Shown here: positions 1 through 7,397 of the stretch, in pieces
Numbering within the stretch: the stretch's first letter is position 1
How the letters are laid out: each line of letters opens with the position of its first letter
Assembly: GCF_900107925.1 (NCBI RefSeq)
Contig: NZ_FNUJ01000001.1
Coordinates: forward strand, 434,001-498,000
DNA length: 64,000 nucleotides
Reading direction: 5' to 3'
DNA from: Amycolatopsis pretoriensis
GTDB lineage: Bacteria > Actinomycetota > Actinomycetes > Mycobacteriales > Pseudonocardiaceae
The notes under the pieces: model-generated
What the model was told of the DNA's origin: nothing
Seen by the model: the letters and a program-made list of their open reading frames with translations, nothing else
Database searches by the model: none
Translations under genes and position numbers: made by a program

Positions 1-2
1 AG

Positions 3-497
3 ATCGACGTCCGGCGCGGTTTCGCCGGCGTCATGCAGACCTTCGACAACACCCGCCCGCTGGTCGCGGCGATGGCCGTGGGCGTGGCCAGAGCCGCGTT
101 GGACGAGACCCGCCGGCTGCTCACGGACGCGGGACTGACCATCGACTACGACCGCGCGGGCCCGCGTCAGCCCGCGGCCGTCGCGGCTTTCATCGCACTG
201 GAAGCCGACTACGAGGCGTCCTACCTGCTGACACTGGAAGCCGCGTGGATGGCCGACAACGCCCGGCCGAACTCGTTGCCGGCATCGATGGCCAAGGCCA
301 AGGCCGGCCGCTGCGCCACGGACATCACCCTGCGCTGCATCGAGCTCGTCGGCAGCCTCGGGTACTCGGAGGATTCGCTGCTCGAGAAGTGGGCCCGGGA
401 CGCGAAGATCATGGACATCTTCGAAGGCACGCAACAGGTCCAGCAGCTCATCGTGGCCCGAAGGCTGCTCGGGAAGTCCTCGACGGAACTCAAGTAG
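3..497 (+). CDS. Acyl-CoA dehydrogenase, C-terminal part (5' end outside window)
   Basis: The reading frame is open from the first bases, so the start lies upstream of the window; 164 residues are visible. They form the C-terminal four-helix part of the acyl-CoA dehydrogenase fold, which packs on FAD and the acyl chain. Seen: a GSLGYSEDSLLEKWARDAK segment and a DIFEGTQQVQQLIVAR segment, the usual end-region signature (IxEGTxQIQ) of the family. The product would oxidise an acyl-CoA at the alpha-beta bond and pass electrons to ETF. The substrate cannot be read from this piece. It is followed after one base by a GNAT gene, so co-transcription is likely. Confidence 0.85.
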   Translation: MDVRRGFAGVMQTFDNTRPLVAAMAVGVARAALDETRRLLTDAGLTIDYDRAGPRQPAAVAAFIALEADYEASYLLTLEAAWMADNARPNSLPASMAKAKAGRCATDITLRCIELVGSLGYSEDSLLEKWARDAKIMDIFEGTQQVQQLIVARRLLGKSSTELK

Positions 498-498
498 G

Positions 499-1041
499 GT
501 GCTGTCCACAGTGGAAGAGCGGATCGTCGTCCGGCCGCCGCGCCCCGGGGATCACGGCTCGGTCGGGGGATTCCTCATCGGACTGTCGTTGGTCAGCCGG
601 TACCACCGGTTCTTCTCCGGTATCCGAAACATCACCGCCGAGCTGGTCGACGCGATGCTCACGGTCACCTCCACCCAATGGGTGCTGCTCGCGCTCGACG
701 GAGAAACCGTGGTCGGCCACGCGATGGCCGTCCGCGCCGACGGGCAAGCGGTGGACATCGGCGTCGTCGTCGCCGACGCGTACCAGTACCGGGGCGTCGG
801 CAGAAGGTTGGCGCACGAGTTGTCGGCTGTGCTGACGGCGTCCGGTTCGACCCGGGTGCGCTGCGACGTGCTTCAAGAGAACCAGGTGGTACTGGAGTGG
901 TCACGGAGGTTCCTCGCCGACAGCCGGCTCGAACCCGACGGTGAAACGATCACCGTGTGCGGAACCCTTGCCGGATATAAGGAGATCGGATGCTCAGCCG
1001 CCGGGCCGGCCGCAACCGCGCCCTCGGCGAAGCCGGTGTGA
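499..1041 (+). CDS. GNAT family N-acetyltransferase
   Basis: A 180-residue single-domain GNAT protein. The acetyl-CoA binding motif A is visible as VVADAYQYRGVGRRLAHEL (Q/RxxGxG/A type) near residue 95, preceded by the beta strand VDIGVVV. The substrate cannot be inferred. The GTG at 499 starts one base after the acyl-CoA dehydrogenase stop; a second in-frame GTG at 511 is equally possible and removes only four residues. The last ~20 residues are Ala/Pro rich and look disordered. Close coupling to the acyl-CoA dehydrogenase suggests a shared transcript. Confidence 0.75.
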   Translation: MLSTVEERIVVRPPRPGDHGSVGGFLIGLSLVSRYHRFFSGIRNITAELVDAMLTVTSTQWVLLALDGETVVGHAMAVRADGQAVDIGVVVADAYQYRGVGRRLAHELSAVLTASGSTRVRCDVLQENQVVLEWSRRFLADSRLEPDGETITVCGTLAGYKEIGCSAAGPAATAPSAKPV

Positions 1042-1111
1042 CCGATCGGTCCGGCGGCCCGCATCGCCTCCCCGCTCGGGGCTCAACCCCAGGTGACACG
1101 CCGCAGCCGGA

Positions 1112-2353
1112 TCACCAAGCGGTCTGCGAAACCTGCGGCGTTGCGCTGAATGGATCGCGCAGCAGCCGCGAGAATCCGAGCTCGCCCGCGCCGAGCAGGG
1201 TGGTGTCGTCACCGAGAGCCGACACACTCAGGCGTACTCTTTCCTTCGCCACCGGGAGCACATTGCGTGCGACGCGACTACGTACTCGCGGCAACACACC
1301 GGCGTACACATCCCGCAACATCCCACCGAAGACGACCACAGCCGGATTGAACAGATTGATGAGATTCGCCACGCCGATGCCCAGCCAATCCCCGACGTAA
1401 TCGAGCGCGTCCCGAGCGTCGGCATCGCCGGCGGCCGCGTCGTCGGCCACCGCCCGCACGGCGTCACGACCGAAGACGCCCGCCGGCCGGCCCGCGGCGT
1501 CCAGCAAGGCCCGCTCACCGGCTTCGGCCTCCAGGCACCCGCTGGAGCCGCAGCCACAAGGTCGTCCGCCGTGCGGGTTGACGACCATGTGGCCCAGCTC
1601 GCAGCCGTACCCCGCGTCGCCGTCCAGCACCGTGCCGCCGACGATGATCCCACCACCGACGCCGACGTCGCCGTGCAGGTAAACGAGGTTCTGCACCCCC
1701 ATCCCGGCACCACGAAGGTGCTCCGCGAGCGCTCCGAGATGCGCCTCGTTTCCCACCAGCACGCGCTGCCCCAGACCCAGCCGGCGTGCCAGTTCGGCGC
1801 CGAAGGCCTGGTCGACCCAGCCGAGGTCGGGACCGAACCGGACGACCCCGTCGTCGGGACGGATCATTCCGCAGTACGAGGCCCCGAGCCCTACGCACGT
1901 CGACGTCGACGGCGCCGCCTCGGTCAGCTGGCGGCCGAGCTCTGCCAGCGTCGTGACCACGTAGTCGAGATCGACGCCGGACCGGTGCCGGGCGGCGACC
2001 TTGCGGTCGAGGATGACGCCGCCGAGGCCGATCCGGGCGGCGACCAGCCGGTCCACCGCGACGTCGAACGCCAACACGTGGATCCGCTGAGTCTCCGGCC
2101 GCACGATGGGCGACGGACGACCCTGGTGCCGGTTGTCCGTCTGCGACACCTCCCGGACCAGGCCTGCCGCGCTCAGTTCCGCCGTCAACTGCTTGATCGT
2201 GCTGCGATTGAGGTCCATCCGTCTCGCGAGTTCAGCTCGCGAAATCCCGCCACTCAGGTGCACAAGGCGGAGGAAAGCGCCGCGATTGTGCCGGCGCATC
2301 TCGTCCTGGTCCAATCCGATCCTCGAACCGCCCCAGGGCGTCAACAGATCCAT
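1112..2353 (-). CDS. ROK family transcriptional regulator
   Basis: 413 residues, the usual length for a ROK repressor (NagC/XylR type). Order: N-terminal winged helix (about 20-85, SRAELARRMDLNRSTIKQL), then the ROK sugar-kinase-like fold. The ROK zinc signature is intact: GHMVVNPHGG followed by CGCGSSGCLE around residues 255-275. The ELGH element that carries the sugar-binding Glu/His is also present. A sugar ligand is therefore likely, but no sugar genes flank it, so the target regulon is unknown. It converges on the GNAT gene. An inverted repeat (2373-2393) and a TAGGCA -10-like hexamer lie just upstream, suggesting autoregulation. Confidence 0.9.
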   Translation of the reverse strand: MDLLTPWGGSRIGLDQDEMRRHNRGAFLRLVHLSGGISRAELARRMDLNRSTIKQLTAELSAAGLVREVSQTDNRHQGRPSPIVRPETQRIHVLAFDVAVDRLVAARIGLGGVILDRKVAARHRSGVDLDYVVTTLAELGRQLTEAAPSTSTCVGLGASYCGMIRPDDGVVRFGPDLGWVDQAFGAELARRLGLGQRVLVGNEAHLGALAEHLRGAGMGVQNLVYLHGDVGVGGGIIVGGTVLDGDAGYGCELGHMVVNPHGGRPCGCGSSGCLEAEAGERALLDAAGRPAGVFGRDAVRAVADDAAAGDADARDALDYVGDWLGIGVANLINLFNPAVVVFGGMLRDVYAGVLPRVRSRVARNVLPVAKERVRLSVSALGDDTTLLGAGELGFSRLLRDPFSATPQVSQTAW

Positions 2354-2364
2354 ATCGTGTCCGA

Positions 2365-2393
2365 TGCCTAGAGTGCCCTGGCCAGACTGGCAC
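2365..2393 (-). promoter_or_regulatory. Candidate ROK promoter and operator
   Basis: On the minus strand a TAGGCA hexamer (plus 2365-2370) lies shortly upstream of the ATG at 2353. Directly upstream is an inverted repeat GTGCC-N11-GGCAC (2373-2377 and 2389-2393). Its position next to the -10 fits autorepression by the ROK protein. The arms are short, so this is a suggestion only. Confidence 0.35.
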
Positions 2394-3042
2394 CATGGGG
2401 CGCTCCGTGCAATCCCGCGACGCGGCCGCGTCTCGCGATCTTGATGTCAGGTGGTCGAGGTTTCACCGGCACGACCGGCAGGGAGACCGAGTTGGCGAGG
2501 CATGCGGCCCGGGGCGGGCTGCAACGGCCGGGTGGTTTCGCTGTGCGGTGCCAGCCGGCGACCCGGTTCTGCAGGTCGGCGGTGGTTCGCAGGAAAAGTC
2601 CGTCGTGTTTCGTTTCGTTTCTTCGGTGACCGGTGTGAGTTCCCCGAGGCGGCCGGGATCTGGCGGCGGTGGGCGTCGGGACCGTCGCTGCCGGCCGGCG
2701 AATGGCTGCAACGTCCGTCCGGTCACCACCGGGCCTGGTTGCACGTGGTGCGGAACTCGTGGTTCGACATCGGTCGTCGCGCCGTGGCGAACCTGCGCTC
2801 GCGCTACGCGGACTCCAACCCGCGGCGCCCGGTTCGAACCGCTGAAGCCGGCCTCCCGGCGCCGGCTCGGGTCGGAATCGCAAGGTATTCGTCAGGTTCA
2901 GTTCGCCGACGGTTCGGCATGCTTGAGCGGTGCGGCCCGAACCGGTCGCGGACCTGGTCGGTGGCGGCCGGCGACGAGGCGGGAAGCACATCGAGTCCCG
3001 TGCCGGCGGTCGTTCGTTCCGGTCCTGGCGGAAAGGGAGCAG
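2394..3042. other. Intergenic stretch with a coding-like fragment
   Basis: About 650 bases without a gene I can support. One plus-strand stretch (about 2640-2850, frame 3) has GC-rich third positions and a Trp-rich translation (GEWLQR, AWLHVVRNSWFDIGRR), but no convincing start and no ribosome site. It may be a decayed gene or an out-of-frame piece of an older one. I do not recognise a family. One copy of the 11-bp tandem element lies at 2878-2896. Confidence 0.3.
2878..2896 (+). repeat. 11-bp-period tandem element, copy 1
   Basis: TCGCAAGG-TAT-TCGTCAGG: two related octamers exactly 11 bp apart. The same arrangement recurs at 3516-3534 and 11210-11228. With one-turn spacing of direct half-sites, this resembles binding sites of OmpR/PhoB-type response regulators. 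That assignment is inference. Confidence 0.5.
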
Positions 3043-3483
3043 GTGCTGCAGCGCGGACTCCGGTCCTGGGAGATCGGCCTGGCCGGCTACCTCCGCGTCG
3101 TTTCGGAGGCCGTCGGCGTACTCCCGGGTGGGCTCGGCCGGGACTTCGATCCGCCTGCCGCCTACCTGGCGTTGAGCCGGCGGAGTCCCCGAGATCCCGA
3201 ACGGGACCTCCTGCTCGTCTGGTCGGCCGACGCCGGCTGGGAACTGGTTCTGGAGCATCCGGAGCTGGGGCCCGGGGAGACACTGGCCCGGTTCGGAGAC
3301 CCGCTCGTGCCGGAGCCCGCTGACGTGGCGGGCTTCGTCGACGACGTCCTGGCGGGCCGGCGCCGCGGCGGGCGGCCCGCCTCTGGTTCCGCTTGCGACC
3401 TGCACGAGCTGCTGAGCGGCTTCGCCGTTCTCGTCTTGCCGCCGGGAGGCATCCAGCAGGCAGACCCGGATCGCGCCGACTGA
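3043..3483 (+). CDS. DUF6292-like protein
   Basis: 146 residues from a GTG at 3043, chosen because AAGGGAG sits about four bases upstream and because the recognisable domain begins there. The core pattern (GYLRVVSEALG-like, then YLALSRRSPRDPERDLLLVW, then WELVLE, then FGDPLVPEPADVAGFVDDVL) matches my memory of DUF6292, a small actinobacterial family common in Pseudonocardiaceae and of unknown role. A longer reading frame continues upstream to 2395, but that part has no domain-like character. The final ~25 residues are variable. No neighbour gives a functional hint. Confidence 0.65.
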   Translation: MLQRGLRSWEIGLAGYLRVVSEAVGVLPGGLGRDFDPPAAYLALSRRSPRDPERDLLLVWSADAGWELVLEHPELGPGETLARFGDPLVPEPADVAGFVDDVLAGRRRGGRPASGSACDLHELLSGFAVLVLPPGGIQQADPDRAD

Positions 3484-3515
3484 GCCGGTTGCGCTACTGC
3501 GTGCTCGGCTGAGGA

Positions 3516-3534
3516 TCGCAAGGAAATCGTCAGG
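3516..3534 (+). repeat. 11-bp-period tandem element, copy 2
   Basis: TCGCAAGG-AAA-TCGTCAGG. It is identical to copy 1 over ATCGCAAGG and TCGTCAGGTTC, with two mismatches in the spacer. It lies just after the DUF6292-like gene, upstream of the chloride-channel gene. Confidence 0.5.
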
Positions 3535-3680
3535 TTCGGCGGGACGATTCCGCGCGACAGTGGAGTCCGGCGCCGACTGGCTCGGAGCGGCCGTCGTGAG
3601 CGAGGAACGCGTCATGGGTTTGGGGGCGCGGGCCCGAGGGTGCTGCAAAGCTCCGGCCCGGGCGGAAACGGCGCCGTGAC

Positions 3681-3716
3681 GCGGCGGCGGGGTACAGCGT
3701 TGTGCCCCGCCGCCGC
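3681..3716 (+). terminator. Strong GC hairpin, terminator-like
   Basis: A 16-bp stem with one G-U pair (3681-3696 with 3701-3716) and a GCGT tetraloop, in the gap between the DUF6292-like gene and the ClC gene. No T-run follows. Such hairpins are common actinobacterial terminators, but a regulatory role upstream of the ClC promoter is possible. Confidence 0.5.
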
Positions 3717-3794
3717 GCCGGTTCCTCGCCGGAAGGGCAAACTGTTGTCGTACGCAAGTGGCGTGGGTGCTCCTTCGCGTGATCGAACCAAGTG

Positions 3795-3809
3795 TTGCAT
3801 AATGCAATA
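3795..3809 (+). promoter_or_regulatory. ClC promoter overlapped by palindrome TTGCATAATGCAA
   Basis: A perfect 13-bp palindrome (TTGCAT-A-ATGCAA, 3795-3807) contains a CATAAT -10-like hexamer at 3798-3803. The GTG at 3810 falls six bases after this hexamer, so the mRNA is probably leaderless. Palindromes of this size are typical MarR operators, and a MarR gene lies convergently just downstream of the channel gene. Confidence 0.5.
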
Positions 3810-5585
3810 GTGTCTTCAGGAAATTGCATCGCGGGCAGGCGGGTACCCGTCCCGGTCCGGCAGCCGATCGGGACGTGGCTGCGGGAAAGCCGGAGTGGCT
3901 TGGTCGGGCTGGCCGTGCTCATCGGTGCGGGCGCCGGCCTCGGCGCGATCGTGTTCCGCTGGCTCATCACGACCTTCACCCGCCTGTTCTCCGGGCAGGC
4001 CGACTACGCCGGTGCCGGCCGCGTCGCGCACCCCTGGTTCCCGGAGCTCGGCCCGTGGTTCCTGCTGCTCGCACCCGTCGTCGCCGGGCTGATCTACGGG
4101 CCGTTGGTGTACAAGTTCGCACCGGAAGCCCGCGGGCACGGCGTTCCGGAAGTCATGTACGCGGTCGCCGAGCGCGGCGGCCGGATCCCGGCGCAGGTGA
4201 GCGCGGTCAAGGCCTTGGCCTCGGCGCTGACCATCGGTTCCGGCGGTTCGGTCGGGCGTGAGGGGCCGATCGTGCAGATCGGCTCGGCCTTGGGGTCCAC
4301 GCTGGGCCGCCTGACGCGGCTGCCGGAGTCCCGCCTGCGGGTGCTGGTGGCCTGCGGTGCGGCGGGCGGGATCGCGGCGACGTTCAACGCGCCGCTCGCG
4401 GGACCGTTCTTCGCGATGGAGCTGATCCTGCGCGACTTCGCCGCGGAATCGTTCGGCGCGGTCGTGCTCGCCAGCGTGACCGCGAGTGTGGTCGGGCGGG
4501 CGGCGTTCGGGAACACGCCGTTCCTCGACCTGCCGCCCTTCACCCTGCGCAACCCGGTGGAATACCTTCTTTTCGTGGTGCTCGGGATCGTCGTGGGCGC
4601 GTGCGGGGTGCTGTTCACCCGGGTCCTGTACTGGATCGAGGACTTCTGCGACTGGGTCTGGCGCGGCCCGGAGTGGCTGCGGCCGGCGGCCGGCGGAGTC
4701 TTCCTCGGCGGGCTTCTGCTCCTGCTGCCGCAGATGTACGGCGTGGGCTACCCGGTGCTGCAGAACGCCGTCGAGGGCAAGTACGTCCTCGGGTTCCTGT
4801 TGTTGCTGCTGGTGGGCAAGATCGTTGCGACGAGCCTGACGATCGGCATCGGCGGCTCCGGTGGGGTCTTCGCGCCGTCACTGTTCATCGGCGCGATGGG
4901 CGGGACGGCGTTCGGGATCGTGGTCCACGCCTGGCTGCCGTCGCTGACCGCCTCGCCCGGGGTGTACGGGCTGATCGGGATGGGCGCGGCGTTCGCGGGA
5001 GCGGCGCGGGCGCCGATCACCGCGGTGATCGTGCTGTTCGAGCTGACCGGCCAGTACACGATCATCCTGCCGATGCTGACGGCGATCGTGATCGCCACGG
5101 CCACCGGCAGGACGCTGTCGCGGGACACGATCTACACGCTGAAGCTGCGCCGCCGTGGCGTCGACCTCGACCGCCACCCGCAGGAACGCCGGCTGGCCGC
5201 TACGGCGGTCGAAGCCGTCGCCGAGCCGTTGCCCGAACCGCTTCCGGCCGGCACCCCGCTCGAGCGCGCCGCGCACGCCCTCGCGGTGTCGGGGCACGGC
5301 ATCCTGCCCGTGACCGACGAAGCAGGCCGTTACCAGGGCTGTGTCACGGCGCAGGCGGTGGCGGAGGCGCTGGGGGACGACCACGACGGCACCGTGGGGG
5401 ACCTGGCCGAGCTGCCGCCGCTGGTCACGTGCGAGACCTCGCTCGCCGATGCGCTGACGGCGTTGACGAACGCCCCGGGCACCGGCTTGCCGGTACTGGA
5501 CGGCGACCACCAGCTGACCGGGTGGCTCACGCACCAGGCGGTGCTCTCCGCGCTCGCTTCGGCCGGGTCTCGCGGACCGGTGTGA
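3810..5585 (+). CDS. ClC-type chloride channel/antiporter with CBS domains
   Basis: 591 residues. The membrane domain (about 1-425) has the ClC signatures in order: GHGVPE (the GSGIP-equivalent filter, with His in place of Ser), GREGP carrying the gating Glu, and GGVFAP. A cytosolic tail of about 140 residues contains a CBS pair (HGILPVTDEAGRYQG and TGLPVLDGDHQLTGW). CBS pairs usually sense adenine nucleotides. The product moves chloride across the cytoplasmic membrane; channel versus H+ exchange cannot be decided by eye. The start at GTG 3810 follows the -10 element directly; a GTG at 3792 would lie inside the promoter. A MarR gene converges from the right. Confidence 0.9.
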   Translation: MSSGNCIAGRRVPVPVRQPIGTWLRESRSGLVGLAVLIGAGAGLGAIVFRWLITTFTRLFSGQADYAGAGRVAHPWFPELGPWFLLLAPVVAGLIYGPLVYKFAPEARGHGVPEVMYAVAERGGRIPAQVSAVKALASALTIGSGGSVGREGPIVQIGSALGSTLGRLTRLPESRLRVLVACGAAGGIAATFNAPLAGPFFAMELILRDFAAESFGAVVLASVTASVVGRAAFGNTPFLDLPPFTLRNPVEYLLFVVLGIVVGACGVLFTRVLYWIEDFCDWVWRGPEWLRPAAGGVFLGGLLLLLPQMYGVGYPVLQNAVEGKYVLGFLLLLLVGKIVATSLTIGIGGSGGVFAPSLFIGAMGGTAFGIVVHAWLPSLTASPGVYGLIGMGAAFAGAARAPITAVIVLFELTGQYTIILPMLTAIVIATATGRTLSRDTIYTLKLRRRGVDLDRHPQERRLAATAVEAVAEPLPEPLPAGTPLERAAHALAVSGHGILPVTDEAGRYQGCVTAQAVAEALGDDHDGTVGDLAELPPLVTCETSLADALTALTNAPGTGLPVLDGDHQLTGWLTHQAVLSALASAGSRGPV

Positions 5586-5635
5586 CCTCTGGTCGATTCG
5601 CCCACGTGCTGTTACGCCGGGCGCTGTGGAGGCGG

Positions 5636-6130
5636 TCAGGTCCAGACGGCCTCGGGGGCGGTGGTCGAGGCGGGAGGTTCGCCGCCGGCCTCGGCGAAGG
5701 CGGTGAGGCTGTCGACCAGGCCGTGGCGGGCCTCATCGGGCATCCGGGCGACGATCTTCGCGATCTCCTTGCGCCGGCGCGCGGTCACCTGGCGGACGAC
5801 CTTCGTGCCTTCGCGGGTCAGGGCCAGCACGATCTCCCGCCGGGAGACGGTGCTGTGCTGCCGGTCGACCACGCCGACCGTGACCAGCCGGTCGACCATC
5901 CGGCTCGCGGTCGACGGCGTGACCTGCAGGTACTCCGCAAGGTCGGCGTGCTTCAGCGGTCCTCGGGTCTGCAGGATCACCAGGAGCCGGAACTGCGGCA
6001 GCGTGATCGTGTCGCCCGCGGCGGCGATGGACCGCGCCGACACGGCGACCAGCAGGCGGGAGGCGGTCAGCACGGCGTCGGTGACAGCGTCGACGTCCGT
6101 CGCGTCGAGGGCAGGGGAGCTGCGAGGCAT
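5636..6130 (-). CDS. MarR family transcriptional regulator
   Basis: 164 residues, starting at the ATG 6130 (a longer frame to 6208 adds a low-complexity leader). It has the winged helix-turn-helix pattern of MarR: LPQFRLLVIL, then LAEYLQVTPSTASRMVDRLV (recognition helix), then a wing around RREIVLALTREG. It is convergent with the ClC gene. The palindrome over the ClC promoter has the size expected of a MarR operator. This link is inference. The inducing ligand is unknown. Confidence 0.85.
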   Translation of the reverse strand: MPRSSPALDATDVDAVTDAVLTASRLLVAVSARSIAAAGDTITLPQFRLLVILQTRGPLKHADLAEYLQVTPSTASRMVDRLVTVGVVDRQHSTVSRREIVLALTREGTKVVRQVTARRRKEIAKIVARMPDEARHGLVDSLTAFAEAGGEPPASTTAPEAVWT

Positions 6131-6281
6131 ACCCACCAGTGTGCCCGATGGACACTCGGACGCGGCGATCAGCCGCGCCGACCTGCGCCCTACCGCCGCT
6201 GACCCCACTGCCTCACCGGCCCGGCACCCGGCAAGTGCGCGTAGTCGACGTCGCTGGTCTTCTCCGGCAGGAGCAGTTGCT

Positions 6282-6980
6282 TCAGTCGAACTGTGGCATC
6301 ACCGATTTGTTCGATGAGGAAACGGACAAGGTGAACCGGTTGCGGCCGAGCCAGCCGATCGTGTTCCGGACCGCTTCGCGGGTTCCCTCGAACCGGATCG
6401 CCCGGTCGGCCAGCGCCTCCCGCCAGGTCCGGTGGCCCAGCCAGACGCCGGCCAGCGCGGAAACGGTGCAGTCGATCCGGGCGGCCGTGGGCAGCCGGGG
6501 ATCGGTGTCGGTTGGCGAGGCGCCTTCGGGGGAAAGGACGAGCCACCACCACCGCGGGGGCGGCGTTTCGGCGAATCGCACGTGCAGCGAGACTTTCTCC
6601 CGAGGCAGCGTGGCCGGATCGATGCCCCGGCAGATGTCGAGCAGCAACAGGTTCGGCTTCAGGTCGCCACTGCGTGGCGGAGGCAGCCAGCGCCGGCCCC
6701 AGCGTCCCAGCTGCTCGACGACCGGGGCGAGATCACGGCCGGCGGGGGTAAGCGCGAAACGTCCTTCGCCGGTGGACGCCAGCCGCGTCACGACGCCGGC
6801 TTCGGTGAGCTGCCTGAGCCGCCGGGCCAGCAGCGCGGACGACATTCCGGGCACACCACGGGCGATTTCGCTGACGTGGCTGTTGCCGTGCAGCAGTTCG
6901 CGGACGACCAGCAGCTTCCACGTGTGTCCGAGCACCTCGGTTGCGCTCGCGACCGGGCAGTGCTGGCGGTAGGCCGTCAC
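6282..6980 (-). CDS. HxlR-type regulator with C-terminal SCP2-like domain
   Basis: 232 residues. The first ~100 are an HxlR winged helix: a Cys near the start (HCPVASATEVLGHTWKLLVVREL), then FSEIAR-like HVSEIARGVPGMSSALLARRLRQL. The C-terminal half (about 120-225) resembles a sterol-carrier/SCP2-like fold found in many actinobacterial HxlR proteins, possibly for a small hydrophobic ligand. Its ATG overlaps the stop of the preceding 71-codon gene (ATGA), so it ends the operon that begins with the response regulator. Confidence 0.8.
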   Translation of the reverse strand: MTAYRQHCPVASATEVLGHTWKLLVVRELLHGNSHVSEIARGVPGMSSALLARRLRQLTEAGVVTRLASTGEGRFALTPAGRDLAPVVEQLGRWGRRWLPPPRSGDLKPNLLLLDICRGIDPATLPREKVSLHVRFAETPPPRWWWLVLSPEGASPTDTDPRLPTAARIDCTVSALAGVWLGHRTWREALADRAIRFEGTREAVRNTIGWLGRNRFTLSVSSSNKSVMPQFD

Positions 6981-7192
6981 GAGCGCTCGAGCGCGCGCAG
7001 CACGCGGAACCGGGCCAGCCGGTGCAGCATCTCGCCCATCGCCTCGGGCACGATCTGCCCCTCGAGGTCGGTGCGCGCCGACCGGACGATCTCGGCGATG
7101 TCGGCGGCGGGCAGCAGCGAGGCGAACTCCCCGGCCAGCCAGGTGCTGACCTCGTCGGTGATGTCGTCGGCCTGGTGGGTTTCGACGGTCAT
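6977..7192 (-). CDS. Small three-helix protein
   Basis: 71 residues, all helical by composition, with a negatively charged N-terminus. It resembles the three-helix-bundle dimerisation family of short actinobacterial proteins (related to DUF3562) by length and by the pattern VSxWLxxEF...LPxxDIxxIVRSAR. No catalytic motif. It sits four bases after the lipoprotein gene and overlaps the HxlR gene by four bases. Role unknown; I infer only that it is co-produced with the two-component system. Confidence 0.6.
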   Translation of the reverse strand: MTVETHQADDITDEVSTWLAGEFASLLPAADIAEIVRSARTDLEGQIVPEAMGEMLHRLARFRVLRALERS

Positions 7193-7196
7193 GCCT

Positions 7197-7397
7197 TCAT
7201 TGTGTGGGCGTGGGCGCGGGCTGCACCTGACGACTGGCTGACGATTCGGGCGGGCACAGCGTCGGCGAGGCGGGCCTGCTGGTGACCGTCGGGGTCGCGG
7301 TCGGCACGGGCGTGGTGATCGGTTCCGGCTCGTCCTCGGTGGTCACACCGCAGCCGGCGAGGCACAGCAGCGTCAGTACCGCGAGCGCGATCTTCAT
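7197..7397 (-). CDS. Small secreted lipoprotein
   Basis: 66 residues. A signal peptide (MKIALAVLTLL) ends in the lipobox CLAGC, giving a lipidated Cys at about residue 16. The rest is a Pro/Thr/Ser-rich tail with no fold, like a cell-wall tether. The start overlaps the histidine-kinase stop (ATGA), so it is translationally coupled. In the Streptomyces CseABC system a lipoprotein modulates a two-component sensor; the same role here is possible but only by analogy. Confidence 0.75.
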   Translation of the reverse strand: MKIALAVLTLLCLAGCGVTTEDEPEPITTPVPTATPTVTSRPASPTLCPPESSASRQVQPAPTPTQ

